A DNA stretch of 64,000 bases from UBA11986 sp031402435 (GTDB lineage Bacteria; Bacteroidota; Ignavibacteria; UBA10030; UBA6906), in contig JANNSJ010000011.1 in the NCBI GenBank assembly GCA_031402435.1, positions 28,295-92,294 of the forward strand, given 5' to 3'. The translations under genes and the position numbers were made by a program. The notes below the pieces were generated by a model. That model worked only from the letters and a program-made list of their open reading frames with translations. It was not told the origin of the DNA and searched no databases. Each line of letters starts with the position of its first letter. Position 1 is the first letter of the stretch. Below, one piece after another: positions 17,849 to 27,233 of this stretch.

Positions 17849-19042
17849 CTAACGCACCAAGATCAACTTCTTCATATCGACAAAGGCCCCGGCCTGCAAG
17901 CGATAGAAATACACTCCGCTCGCGATGTCATGCGCTTCGAACCGCTCCCCGTACACACCCGGACCCATATCTTCGTCCACGAGAGTCTGCACGAGTTGGC
18001 CGAGGATGTTGTGCACGGCTAGCGTGACGTGGCTCTGCGTTGGAACGACAAAACGGATGGTTGTTGTCGGGTTGAACGGGTTCGGGTAGTTCTGAAGCAA
18101 AGCAAACGTCAATGGGACTTCTGGCTCAATCTGGACCGGGAGTGCAACATCACTTCCGACCGCAAAAGCCGAAAAGATGGTAAACCCACCGGCAGTTGCC
18201 GTGAAAATGTTTCCACCGAGGTCGGCGAACGAAGCAGGAGTTGTCTGCCACTGCGTGCCGGTGTAGCGTCCAATGCTGATCGGGTTTGTTCTGATGAACC
18301 CACTCCCTTCATCCACAGCATTCCACTGAAGTACAAGCGTGGCAATGCTGCCACCAGCCACATCCTCAGCAATTGTCCACTGACGCCGGACAACTCCATT
18401 GGTATCTGTAGGCGGGTTATCGAAGGTTGTTTGTACGCGGACCGAGAACACATCGGAGGTTCCTGCATTGTTGATGGTCGAAGGGTTGTAGCTCGCACCG
18501 GTCGGACCGACGGGAAACATAACGTTCGTTCCTCCGGCAGTTCGCCTCAAGGAACCTGTCCCGTTCGTCACGATGTAATTTGCAGAGGAAGCGCCACTGA
18601 TGGATCCGGTCGCTCCTATCGTGAGGTTGTTTGAGCCTGTATTGATCTTGCCCGAATTCAACTGCAGTGTTCCGTTCACGGTTGCAGGACTGTTGAGTGT
18701 CAGTGCTCCGCCGCCGGATTTCGTGAGGTTCGCGAAGACCGTTGTGCCGGTAAGAAACTGTGAGCCGGCAACAAAGTTCACGGTCGAGCCGGTGGCGGAT
18801 GTCAGCGTTCCGCCATTGACCAGTGCAGCGGAGACATCCACCTCCGAGCCGGATTCCAATACTCCCGTAGCGCCGCTCTGGATGTTCAGACTATCGAGCT
18901 TGATGACCGTGCCCGACGTGAGACGAAGATAAGTCGCGGACGTAACATTGACGTTCTGCGCCAGAACTGTCTGGAGAGCAACGCCGGACAACACCGCTAG
19001 AACTGAGGCCACAAGGCGATGTCTCATGCGTTTATTGTTCAT
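17849..19042 (-). CDS. Secreted beta-repeat protein with T9SS type A sorting domain
   Basis: A 397-residue exported protein: signal peptide (RHRLVASVLAVLSGVALQ), a repetitive Thr/Gly/Asn-rich beta region (about 30-300, adhesin-like, with ANLTKSGGGALTLNSPAT), and a C-terminal Por sorting domain. That domain contains LLQNYPNPFNPTTTIRF, LGQLVQTLVDEDMGPG, GVYFYRLQAG and a KKLILVR end. The sorting domain directs export by the type IX system and surface attachment. The ATG at 19042 has GGGAGAGAA before it and lies inside the end of the upstream S74-domain gene, so the two are translationally coupled. Confidence 0.9.
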   Translation of the reverse strand: MNNKRMRHRLVASVLAVLSGVALQTVLAQNVNVTSATYLRLTSGTVIKLDSLNIQSGATGVLESGSEVDVSAALVNGGTLTSATGSTVNFVAGSQFLTGTTVFANLTKSGGGALTLNSPATVNGTLQLNSGKINTGSNNLTIGATGSISGASSANYIVTNGTGSLRRTAGGTNVMFPVGPTGASYNPSTINNAGTSDVFSVRVQTTFDNPPTDTNGVVRRQWTIAEDVAGGSIATLVLQWNAVDEGSGFIRTNPISIGRYTGTQWQTTPASFADLGGNIFTATAGGFTIFSAFAVGSDVALPVQIEPEVPLTFALLQNYPNPFNPTTTIRFVVPTQSHVTLAVHNILGQLVQTLVDEDMGPGVYGERFEAHDIASGVYFYRLQAGAFVDMKKLILVR

Positions 19043-21695
19043 GGCTTTCTCTCCCTTCACGTAAGTCACCGAGCGGGGTGTTTTCCGTGTTCCCCTTTTC
19101 GCTCAGGAGTGACTTTACCAATGCTTCCAGTCCAGCTACACGCTTGGTAAGATCCTTGTTCAGTTCTTGCATCTCTTGTATTGTTGACAGTGAAATTCTT
19201 GTTGGGACAACGAGCGCGCGCAGTTCTCCCAGCTCCACCTGCTGTGCCGCGAGCCGCGCATCCTGCCGCTTCAGTTCGCTCAGCAGAAGCGGGGGGAGGA
19301 AGTGGTAGCGGACCGTTTGCGGGTCACCTTCCGGACCATAAACCACCAACTCCGGAAACACCTCGGCCACCTCTTCGGCGATCAGCCCGAATTGCAATAA
19401 CCGCGAGCCGTCGTCGTATTCAGGCCGGTAGCGGAACTGGACGGGACGCAGGCGCAGCACTCGCCCATCGTCCGGGCCGATGTCCTTTATGTCTTCCTTG
19501 ACTCGCGCAGTTGATGCGCTGGTGCCGAGCTTGCCCGTGCCGTCGACCAGGACGGGGACCCCGCTGGCGGTAATTCGCCCGCTGATACCGCCGATGTAAG
19601 TCGCTACTTGGTTTGCACCGCCGATGCGGATTGTGTTGGACTCGATCCCCCCCGGCCCCCCACTGCTCCCGATGTAGATGTTAGAGCTGCCCGTGACGAG
19701 GTTGGAACCGGCTTCATTCCCGAGCGCGATATTACTACTTCCGATAGTGCTATTGACGAGCGCCCGGTAGCCCACGACTGTGTTGAAGCCGCCCGATGTA
19801 TTGAGGCCCATAGAGAATGCCCCTACAGCGGTGTTCCTGACGGCCGAACTACTGTTGGCGGATACCAGGGCATTGACCCCCACTGCGGTGTTCTCCTCGG
19901 CTATATTTGCGGTCAAGGCGCCATAGCCCATAGCGGTGTTATAGGTCCCCAAAATGTTGGCTTGCAGGGCCGTTGCACCCACGGCGGTGTTGTAGGCGTT
20001 GATGTTTCTCAAGAGCGTGCTCCACCCCACAGCGGTGTTGTAGCCGCCACTTACGTTTGCCTCCAGCGCACTTGCGCCCACGGCAGTGTTGCCGTGGAAC
20101 GTGGTGTGCAGGAGAGCGTTTTTCCCCACGGCGGTGTTGAAGTTACTACTAAAGTTGGCTTCCAAAGCGGAGTCGCCGAGAGCGGTGTTGCCCAAGCCCG
20201 TGATGTTTGCTCCCAAAGCGTTGCTGCCCAGCGCAGTATTGCTTACGCCCGAGGTGTTGGCATCCAGCGCCCCCACACCTACTGCGGTGTTGCGGGTGCC
20301 ATTCTGGTTTGCCTCCAGCGCCCGAGCGCCCACGGCAGTGTTGTTGCTGGCGGTGTTGATCAAGAGAGCGCTCACCCCCACGGCGGTGTTGTTGAAGCCC
20401 GTGACGTTTCCTCCCAGAGCGTCGGTGCCCAATGCAGTATTGTTTGCGCCCGATGTATTAGCGTCTAGCGCGCGAGCACCCACGGCGGTGATTCCGCTCG
20501 CGGTGTTGTTCAAGAGAGCGTTTCTCCCCACGGCGGTGCTCGAGGACCCAAAGACGCCGGCTTGCAGAGCGTTAGTGCCGAGAGCGGTGTTGCTCGAGCC
20601 AATGACGTTGCCTCCCAGGGCATCGGTGCCCAGCGCGGTGTTGCTCGAACCCACGCCATTTGATTCCAGCGCCCGAGCGCCCACGGCGGTGTTGGAATCG
20701 TCGCCGCTGAGCGAGAGCGCATTCCAGCCCACAGCCGTGTTGCTCGAGCCCGTGAAGTTTCCTCCCAAGGCGTCGGCACCAAGCGCAGTGTTTTTCGAGC
20801 CCGAGCTGTTGAGGCCCAACGCCTCAGCGCCCAGAGCTGTGTTGTCCGAGCCCGAAATGTTGGCGTCCAGCGCGCCAGCACCCATTGCGGTGTTGAAACT
20901 GGCGGTGTTGATCAAGAGAGCGTTTCCCCCTACCGCGGTGTTACTAGAGCCCAAGACGTTGCGCGCAAGGGCGTTGATGCCAACGGCGGTATTGTTATCA
21001 CCCGACGTGTTGACGTCCAAGGCCCCGCCACCCATTGCCGTGTTGCTGGAGCCAGTGGTGTTCGAGTTCAGGGCGAAGGCCCCCACGGCGGTGTTGTAGA
21101 ATCCGGTGTTGACCACCAGTGCGTCCACTCCCACCGCTGTGTTTGAACTATCCGCAAGAGAATGGTCGTGGTCACTGCGCGCTACTGTGGTGTCGGCCCC
21201 CGGCCCACCAAAGTCCACGCTCAACGTCCCCGCGGTGTCGATGGGACCACCGATCAACCCGGGACCACTCCTCACCCTGGTCACCGTGCCGCCACCTCCA
21301 CCGCCGCCACCGGTTCCCAGTAACGACCATCCACCACCTGTAAAGTAGTAGAAACCCGAAGGACCTGTTATCTGGAAAACAAGAAGCCCGGTTGCTGGAG
21401 ATGGTATGGCCAACCTTTCTGTTTCCGTCATCCGTGGAATCAGAATCCCCTTTTTCGTTGAACCTGTCACACGCACGTCCAACATGGACGAGGCGTCAGG
21501 GGTCGCCCCAGCACTATCGCTGATAGAGACACCGCCGGATGTTCCGGGCAACAAAGGAGAAACAACAGCCGCAGGCTTAATCTTTGGGATTCGCGCTTTG
21601 TCCGCGTCTTGCTGCGCCTGTGCATCCATAGCAAAAAGTTGCAAGGCGAGGATGAATATCCCCACCAGCAGAAATTGTAGGCGAAAGCATTTCAT
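19032..21695 (-). CDS. Exported tail-fibre-like protein: NTAVG repeats plus S74 chaperone domain
   Basis: An 887-residue protein with a signal peptide (FLLVGIFILALQLFAMDAQA), a head region (30-180) with a polyglycine run, and then about 490 residues of near-identical NTAVGxxAL repeats (184-676) likely to form a trimeric beta-helix. A C-terminal S74 intramolecular chaperone follows: SASTARVKEDIKDI with the Ser728/Lys733 region, VQFRYRPE and GLIAEEVAEVFPELV. A coiled-coil (about 790-860) ends it. In phage tail spikes the S74 domain trimerises the fibre and cuts itself off; here it is fused to a secretory signal. The start ATG follows GAGGAG, and its last 11 bases overlap the T9SS-protein gene. 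Confidence 0.9.
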   Translation of the reverse strand: MKCFRLQFLLVGIFILALQLFAMDAQAQQDADKARIPKIKPAAVVSPLLPGTSGGVSISDSAGATPDASSMLDVRVTGSTKKGILIPRMTETERLAIPSPATGLLVFQITGPSGFYYFTGGGWSLLGTGGGGGGGGTVTRVRSGPGLIGGPIDTAGTLSVDFGGPGADTTVARSDHDHSLADSSNTAVGVDALVVNTGFYNTAVGAFALNSNTTGSSNTAMGGGALDVNTSGDNNTAVGINALARNVLGSSNTAVGGNALLINTASFNTAMGAGALDANISGSDNTALGAEALGLNSSGSKNTALGADALGGNFTGSSNTAVGWNALSLSGDDSNTAVGARALESNGVGSSNTALGTDALGGNVIGSSNTALGTNALQAGVFGSSSTAVGRNALLNNTASGITAVGARALDANTSGANNTALGTDALGGNVTGFNNTAVGVSALLINTASNNTAVGARALEANQNGTRNTAVGVGALDANTSGVSNTALGSNALGANITGLGNTALGDSALEANFSSNFNTAVGKNALLHTTFHGNTAVGASALEANVSGGYNTAVGWSTLLRNINAYNTAVGATALQANILGTYNTAMGYGALTANIAEENTAVGVNALVSANSSSAVRNTAVGAFSMGLNTSGGFNTVVGYRALVNSTIGSSNIALGNEAGSNLVTGSSNIYIGSSGGPGGIESNTIRIGGANQVATYIGGISGRITASGVPVLVDGTGKLGTSASTARVKEDIKDIGPDDGRVLRLRPVQFRYRPEYDDGSRLLQFGLIAEEVAEVFPELVVYGPEGDPQTVRYHFLPPLLLSELKRQDARLAAQQVELGELRALVVPTRISLSTIQEMQELNKDLTKRVAGLEALVKSLLSEKGNTENTPLGDLREGRESHEQ
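19670..21146 (-). repeat. Coding tandem repeats of about 66-69 bases (NTAVG units)
   Basis: Roughly twenty paired units, each encoding NTAVG/NTALG-xxAL-xxNxxG-xx, vary in phase between 63 and 69 bases. The conserved GTGTT and GGCGGT cores recur along the plus strand. The array lies wholly within the S74-domain gene and has also produced long antisense open frames. Such near-identical units are prone to slippage, so copy number may vary between strains and be wrong in assembly. Confidence 0.85.
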
Positions 21696-22284
21696 GACTA
21701 ATTCTCCTCTATATATGGTTGAAAAGGCAATTGCAACTAACGTTCAGGAATAGCCCCGCCCCATACACCACTAATCGTACAAATAGGTGGCAAAGTGGAA
21801 CGAGCACAACCACGCATCCCTTCTTCAAGAGAGCGAGTATCGTTGTTGCTGTAGATCTAAAGGTGTGAAACTAAGAGAGCCGAATGCTTGAAATTTCGAG
21901 GTGGGGTGAAAATCGAAGTGAAACTTTCCCGGCACATGAGGGTTCATTATCGGGGTCTCCAAACGGAAAAAACTGGGAATCACCTATGAATAGGAACGGA
22001 AGTACCTTCACATGATAACAGAATAATCACCCATGTCAAGGACAACTCTGATCACGCTGTAATCTGCCCGGAATGCCACGTAGAACAACGCCCCTATCGG
22101 GGGCGTGCACAATTAGGACGAATGGGATTGGGCTGGAAACAATAGGCGGCAATTTGGTCTGTGTGGAGTTCTCAATGCAACAACAGGAGCCTCTTCGTCT
22201 GAACGAAATCGCCATCATGAGGGAGCAATGATTAGAAAGGGAGAGTTGGAACAATCAGAATCTCAAACGGAGGAAGGACGCCGT
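21696..22284. other. Intergenic region, nothing recognised
   Basis: About 590 bases lie between the end of the arginine operon and the start of the S74-domain gene, both on the minus strand. The promoter of the S74 gene must lie here; only its GAGGAG ribosome site is clear. A 72-codon frame (22036-22254, minus) has no recognisable features. I see no RNA gene and no strong terminator. Confidence 0.4.
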
Positions 22285-23682
22285 TCACCGAAACAACCTT
22301 CTTCTCCAACTACGAATGGCCTTCTGTACTTCTTTGGGGGAGGTTGAACCAGCAGATCGTTTGCGAGAGAGAGACGCTCGCGGATCGAGCATCGAGTAGA
22401 CACCCTTCTCAAACAGCTTTGAATGCTTCCGGTATTCTGTAAGAGGAAGTTCCGTCAGAGCAATCTTCTTTCGTGTACATACGTGAACAAGATCTCCAAC
22501 AATCGAGTGCGCCTTTCTGAAGGGCATTCCCTTTCGTACAAGGTAGTCGGCAAGTTCAGTGGCGAGAAGAAAATCCGAAGCGAGTTCATTCTCGAACCGT
22601 TGCGCGTCGAACTTCACCGTCTTGAGCATCGAAGAACAGATCGCCAGCGAGTCGGCAACGGTCTTGGCGGCATCAAACAACGGTTCCTTGTCTTCTTGCA
22701 TATCGCGGTTGTAGGCAAGCGGGATCCCTTTCATCACCGTGAGCAATGCCATCAGGTCGCCGTACACGCGACCGGTTTTGCCGCGCACAAGTTCTGCCAT
22801 GTCAGGATTCTTCTTCTGCGGCATGATGCTGCTGCCGGTGGTAAACGCATCGCCAATCTCGGCAAAGTGCCATTCCTGAGAACTCCACAGCACAAGCTCC
22901 TCGGCAAAGCGGCTGAGATGCATCATGACAATGGAGCAATGTGCGATGAACTCAATAAGCACATCCCTGTCGCTCACGGCATCGATGCTGTTCTCCACCA
23001 GGCCATCAAAGCGAAGTGAACGGGCGACTGCATTGCGATCAATCGGATGCGGTGTACCTGCAAGCGCACCGGCGCCGAGTGGAGAGCGGTTGACACGCGT
23101 GAGCAAGTCGCTGAAACGTTCGCGGTCCCGGTTGAGCATGGAAACATAGGCGAGCAGATGGTGTGCAAGAAGAATCGGTTGGGCGCGTTGCAAATGTGTG
23201 TAACCGGGCATGAGGACGGAATCGTACTGCGATGCCTTAGCAACAAATGTCTTCTGCAATTGACGAATGAGTTTGAGGATCTGTTTCGTAGTCCGTCGAA
23301 GGTAGAGCCGCTCATCAAGTGCAACCTGATCATTGCGGCTGCGGGCCGTGTGGAGTTTTCCTCCCACCGGACCAATCTTCTCCATCAGTCGCTGTTCAAT
23401 GGCCATATGGACATCCTCCGCAACGAAGCGCTTTCCTTTTGAGGATTTTCTATCGAGCACCAACGTCCCTTTTGCTATCTCACCCTCAATCTCCTTGAGC
23501 GCATTTTGGATTGTTGCAGCTTCTTGCAAAGAGATAATCTTCTGCTTCGCGAGCATTGCAACATGCGCGAGGCTTCCCTCGATATCCTCACGATAAAGTT
23601 GTTTGTCAACGTCGAGAGACGAGGAGAACTTCAAGGCATGCGGATCGAGTTGCGAACGAAAGCGGCCGCTCCAGAGATTCAT
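22285..23682 (-). CDS. argH: Argininosuccinate lyase
   Basis: Last step of arginine synthesis: argininosuccinate to arginine and fumarate. A 465-residue aspartase/fumarase-superfamily enzyme with the signature GSSIMPQKKNPDMAELVRG carrying the catalytic serine loop, TARSRNDQVALDERLYLR, and TGYTHLQRAQP-type sequence (PGYTHLQRAQPILLAHHLL). The usual length is about 460. It is the last gene of the arginine operon, starting 9 bases after argG. Confidence 0.96.
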   Translation of the reverse strand: MNLWSGRFRSQLDPHALKFSSSLDVDKQLYREDIEGSLAHVAMLAKQKIISLQEAATIQNALKEIEGEIAKGTLVLDRKSSKGKRFVAEDVHMAIEQRLMEKIGPVGGKLHTARSRNDQVALDERLYLRRTTKQILKLIRQLQKTFVAKASQYDSVLMPGYTHLQRAQPILLAHHLLAYVSMLNRDRERFSDLLTRVNRSPLGAGALAGTPHPIDRNAVARSLRFDGLVENSIDAVSDRDVLIEFIAHCSIVMMHLSRFAEELVLWSSQEWHFAEIGDAFTTGSSIMPQKKNPDMAELVRGKTGRVYGDLMALLTVMKGIPLAYNRDMQEDKEPLFDAAKTVADSLAICSSMLKTVKFDAQRFENELASDFLLATELADYLVRKGMPFRKAHSIVGDLVHVCTRKKIALTELPLTEYRKHSKLFEKGVYSMLDPRASLSRKRSAGSTSPKEVQKAIRSWRRRLFR

Positions 23683-23691
23683 CAGCAGTTG

Positions 23692-24927
23692 TCAGGATTT
23701 TGCAGGTTCATGTTTCGATGCACCATTCCGGTTGACCTGGTGGTATGTCTTGAGCGGAAGTCCGAATATCTTAATAAAGCCGGCTGATGCAGTGTGGTCG
23801 AACGTGTCTTCTTTTGTGTAGGTTGCAAGCGCAGGACTGTAGAGCGAGAACTTCGATTCCCGTCCGGCAATCGTGGTACTTCCCTTGAAGAGCTTCACCT
23901 TTACCGTGCCGGTGACGTTCCTCTGCGTCGCATTCACAAACGCATCGAGAGCTGTGCGTAGCGGCGAGAACCAGAGTCCGTTGTAAATCATGTTCGCGTA
24001 CTTCTGGGCGAGATCAGATTTCAAATCGAAGACCGCCTTATCAAGTGTCAATCTCTCAAGCTCTGTATGGGCAAAATGCAGGATCGTTGCCGCCGGGGCT
24101 TCGTAAATCTCGCGCGATTTGATGCCAACCAACCGGTTCTCGACAAGATCCATCCTTCCCACACCGTGCGCGCCACCAATGTCGTTCAAACGATGGACAA
24201 GCGCAACCGCATCCATCTTCTGTCCGTTCAGTCCAACCGGAATCCCGGACCCGAATTCAATCGTGACATACTCCGGCGCGTTCGGTGCATTCTCGGGCGC
24301 AACAGTCCGTTGATACGCATCCGCCGGTGGTTCAACCATCGGGTCTTCGAGTACACCACATTCAATGCTCGTGCCCCAGATGTTTTCGTCAATTGAATAG
24401 GGGCTCTTCGCCGTCGCAGCAACCGGGATATTGTGCTTCCGGGCGTATTCCATTTCCTCTTCACGCGAAGTAAACTCCCACTCCCGAAGCGGCGCAATCA
24501 CTTTGAGTTGTGGCGCGAGGGCAGCAGCAGAAACTTCAAACCGTACCTGGTCATTCCCTTTGCCCGTGCAACCGTGTGCGATGGCATCGGCATTTTCTTT
24601 GAGAGCAGCTTCGACCAGCATCTTTGCAAGCAAAGGACGACCAATCGATGTTGCCATGGGATAGACGTTCTCGTACAGCGCTCCTGCTTTCAGCGCGGGA
24701 AATACAAATTGCTCAACGAACTCTTTCGTTGCATCGATCATGTACACTTTCGAAGCGCCGGTCTTCTTCGCTTTTTCCTCAACGCCGACAAGCTCCTTCC
24801 TCTGACCGAGGTTGCCCGTAACGGTAATGATCTCAGCATCGTACTTGTCAATCAACCATTTGATCATGACTGATGTATCAAGTCCGCCCGAGTAGGCAAC
24901 CGCGATCTTCATTTTCTTCTTCTCCAT
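23692..24927 (-). CDS. argG: Argininosuccinate synthase
   Basis: Joins citrulline and aspartate using ATP. A 411-residue enzyme with the N-type ATP pyrophosphatase loop AYSGGLDTSVMIKW (about 10-23), GCTGKGNDQVRFE and the later substrate-binding residues. The ATG overlaps the stop of argR (TAATG), which indicates coupled translation. An internal ATG five codons later (MKIAVAYSGG) is equally possible. It lies between the regulator argR and argH in the operon. Confidence 0.96.
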   Translation of the reverse strand: MEKKKMKIAVAYSGGLDTSVMIKWLIDKYDAEIITVTGNLGQRKELVGVEEKAKKTGASKVYMIDATKEFVEQFVFPALKAGALYENVYPMATSIGRPLLAKMLVEAALKENADAIAHGCTGKGNDQVRFEVSAAALAPQLKVIAPLREWEFTSREEEMEYARKHNIPVAATAKSPYSIDENIWGTSIECGVLEDPMVEPPADAYQRTVAPENAPNAPEYVTIEFGSGIPVGLNGQKMDAVALVHRLNDIGGAHGVGRMDLVENRLVGIKSREIYEAPAATILHFAHTELERLTLDKAVFDLKSDLAQKYANMIYNGLWFSPLRTALDAFVNATQRNVTGTVKVKLFKGSTTIAGRESKFSLYSPALATYTKEDTFDHTASAGFIKIFGLPLKTYHQVNRNGASKHEPAKS

Positions 24928-25379
24928 TACTTCCCTTCGATGAGTTTGTCTTTTAAGAATTGAACAACGTGAGACGTTTTCTTTTGCGACGCCGGGATCA
25001 CCAATAGCGTGTTATCTCCCGCGACGGTTCCGATAATTTCAGGATGAGGCTGTACATCAAGAAACTCACCCACAATGCTCGCGCACCCGGGAAGGGTCTT
25101 CACCACAATCATGTTTTCATTGGATGTGATGGAAAGAATCTGCGTGCCGACCACCGGCTTCAGCGCCTGCACTTCCGCAGCGCCTGTTTGTAACACGTAC
25201 CGCGGCCCATCGGCCGATGTCATCCTGCCGACACCCAGTTCTGCGAGATCCCGCGACAGCGTTGCCTGTGTAACAGCACACTTCCGCTTCTTAAGCTCCA
25301 GCCTCAACACATCCTGGTTTGCGATGGGCTTCGAGTTGATGATCTCTTTGATGGCGAAGTGACGGGCCTGTTTGGTCAT
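24927..25379 (-). CDS. argR: Arginine repressor
   Basis: A 150-residue ArgR. The N-terminal winged helix has KKRKCAVTQATLSRDLAELG. The C-terminal hexamerisation and arginine-binding domain has EIIGTVAGDNTLLVIPAS, with the GTVAGDNT motif whose aspartate binds arginine. It is encoded inside the operon it should control and probably acts on the two ARG boxes at 29498-29531, closing a feedback loop in which repression also lowers the repressor. Confidence 0.94.
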   Translation of the reverse strand: MTKQARHFAIKEIINSKPIANQDVLRLELKKRKCAVTQATLSRDLAELGVGRMTSADGPRYVLQTGAAEVQALKPVVGTQILSITSNENMIVVKTLPGCASIVGEFLDVQPHPEIIGTVAGDNTLLVIPASQKKTSHVVQFLKDKLIEGK

Positions 25380-25394
25380 ACTCTCAACGTTGAT

Positions 25395-26351
25395 CTATGC
25401 AAGCATTGGTTCAAGCATCTCGTCACGTCCCACGCCGACAGGTTTCTTCGCTCCGAATAAATATGCAAGGATGCCTTTCTGAATGTGGAGCCGGTTCTGT
25501 GCCTGCGGCAATACAATGGAGTGCGATCCTTCAAGAACGTCCGCGCTGATTTCCTCGCCCCTGTGGGCTGGAAGGCAGTGCATCACCACACTCTCCGGAT
25601 GTGCAAGAGAAAGCAGGTCGGCATTGACTTGATAATTCTTGAACACTTCAAGCCGCTCAGCCCGCTCGGCTTCCTGGCCCATACTCGTCCAGACATCGGT
25701 GTAGAACACGTCTGCACCTTCGGCGGCCTCACGCGGATCACGCACAATCTCGATCCTGCTCACGCCGGCCTTGATTGCCCGTGCAAGAATCGACGGGTCG
25801 GGCTCATAGCCCTTCGGACACGCGACGATAAAATGAAACGGAATCTTTTCCGCAAGTTCAAGCCATGAGTTGACCATATTGTTGCCGTCTCCCACAAACA
25901 CGACCTTGGTTGATTCCGCCAGCATTCCGCGTTCCATCAACGTAAATGCATCCGCCATCACTTGGCAGGGATGGAGCAAATCCGTCAACGCATTGACGAC
26001 CGGGATGCTCGCGTGTTGCGCAAGCTGTTCGACCACTTCGTGCGAGAAGGTCCGAATGACGATCAGATCGTTGTACTGGGACAAGACTTCTCCAACATCC
26101 TTCACGGATTCACGCGTTGAGATGCCGATATTGTTCCCGGATAGAAACACCGATTGCCCTCCAAGTTGGAGAATGCCGACCTCAAACGATACATGTGTTC
26201 GCAATGAAGGCTTTTCAAAGATGATCGCGGCTGTCTTGTCATGGAGTGGTTTGAAATCCTTGGGATGTTCCTCTTTCATCCACTTCGTCAGTCCGAAGAT
26301 GTCGTTCAAATCATGCCGCGAGAATGGTGCAAACGAGATGAAATCATTCAT
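25395..26351 (-). CDS. argF: Ornithine carbamoyltransferase
   Basis: Makes citrulline from ornithine and carbamoyl phosphate. A 318-residue enzyme: carbamoyl-phosphate site FEKPSLRTHVSFE, the ornithine-side DVWTSMG motif and the HCLPAHRGEE catalytic cysteine loop. The SMG and HCLP motifs favour ornithine over acetylornithine as substrate. The usual STRTR signature reads SLRTH here, an uncommon replacement of the last arginine. It overlaps the argB stop by ATGA. Confidence 0.92.
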   Translation of the reverse strand: MNDFISFAPFSRHDLNDIFGLTKWMKEEHPKDFKPLHDKTAAIIFEKPSLRTHVSFEVGILQLGGQSVFLSGNNIGISTRESVKDVGEVLSQYNDLIVIRTFSHEVVEQLAQHASIPVVNALTDLLHPCQVMADAFTLMERGMLAESTKVVFVGDGNNMVNSWLELAEKIPFHFIVACPKGYEPDPSILARAIKAGVSRIEIVRDPREAAEGADVFYTDVWTSMGQEAERAERLEVFKNYQVNADLLSLAHPESVVMHCLPAHRGEEISADVLEGSHSIVLPQAQNRLHIQKGILAYLFGAKKPVGVGRDEMLEPMLA

Positions 26352-27229
26352 TGCAGAACCTCCACTGTGGGTTGAACAAGCGAACGCAAAAGCTCGGTCC
26401 CGACGCCTTCATCGGTGAAAATTTCAAGAAGCAACGAATGCTTGACGCGCCCGTCAATCATGTGCACCTTCTGCACGCCAGCATCAAGCGCATCAAACGC
26501 CGAACGGATCTTGGGCACCATGCCGTTGATGATAACACCGCCATCGATGAGCTGACGTGCGTCGTCTTTCTTCAGGCTATGGACAAGCGCCCCATTGACG
26601 AGCACGCCTTCGACATCACTAAGATACACAAGCTTCTCTGCCTTCAGTGCCGCTGCAACCGCAGCCGCAGCGAGGTCTGCGTTGATGTTGTGCGCTGTCC
26701 ACGCGCGGTCAACGCCAACGGGAGCAATGACAGGCATTGTATTATTATTCAGCAACAGATTTAGGAACGTTGTGTTGACACTCGTGACGTCGCCAACCAA
26801 ACCGAGGTCGGCACCGTTATCCATTGTCTTCTCAACACGAAGAAGATCCGCATCGATACCACACAACCCGATTGCTTCACCATCATGTTGATTGATACGG
26901 GCAACGATGTCTTTGTTTGTCTTTCCTGCCAACACCATCTGAACAACATCCATCATCGCTTCATCGGTATAACGTTGTCCGTTGATGAATTGCGTTTCAA
27001 GGCCGAGCTTCCCGGCAATGTCGGTCACTTCCTTGCCGCCGCCATGGACGATGACAATCCGGATGCCGATTTTCTTCAGCAGCGACACATCCTGCGCAAA
27101 TGATTCCTTCAGCCCGTCATCAATCATTGCGGCACCCCCATACTTCACGACAAAGGTCTTCCCTTCGTAACGCTGGATGTACGGCAGCGCTTCGATAAGG
27201 ACTTCTGTTTTTGTGGCGATTGATGGCAT
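26348..27229 (-). CDS. argB: Acetylglutamate kinase
   Basis: Phosphorylates N-acetylglutamate. A 293-residue amino-acid kinase: FVVKYGGAAM nucleotide site, IVIVHGGGKEV, FINGQRYTDE and NINADLAAAAVAAAL. The ATG at 27229 lies four bases after the argJ stop; a longer frame to 27304 runs inside argJ and is not family-like. The family is the usual target of arginine feedback. An N-terminal arginine-sensitive helix seems short here, so feedback sensitivity cannot be judged. Confidence 0.94.
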   Translation of the reverse strand: MPSIATKTEVLIEALPYIQRYEGKTFVVKYGGAAMIDDGLKESFAQDVSLLKKIGIRIVIVHGGGKEVTDIAGKLGLETQFINGQRYTDEAMMDVVQMVLAGKTNKDIVARINQHDGEAIGLCGIDADLLRVEKTMDNGADLGLVGDVTSVNTTFLNLLLNNNTMPVIAPVGVDRAWTAHNINADLAAAAVAAALKAEKLVYLSDVEGVLVNGALVHSLKKDDARQLIDGGVIINGMVPKIRSAFDALDAGVQKVHMIDGRVKHSLLLEIFTDEGVGTELLRSLVQPTVEVLQ

Positions 27230-27233
27230 GGCA

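Noticed and set aside
20086..21099. 337-codon plus-strand frame (and a 286-codon one at 19608-20468)
   Set aside because: Antisense to the NTAVG repeat array; the repeating codons keep opposite frames open. No start site or family features, and the minus strand has signal peptide and S74 domain.
19670..21146. Possible CRISPR-like array from regularly spaced repeats
   Set aside because: The repeats are codons of one long protein with variable unit length, no unique spacers and no cas genes.
22036..22254. 72-codon minus-strand frame after the arginine operon
   Set aside because: No ribosome site and no recognisable sequence; treated as non-coding.
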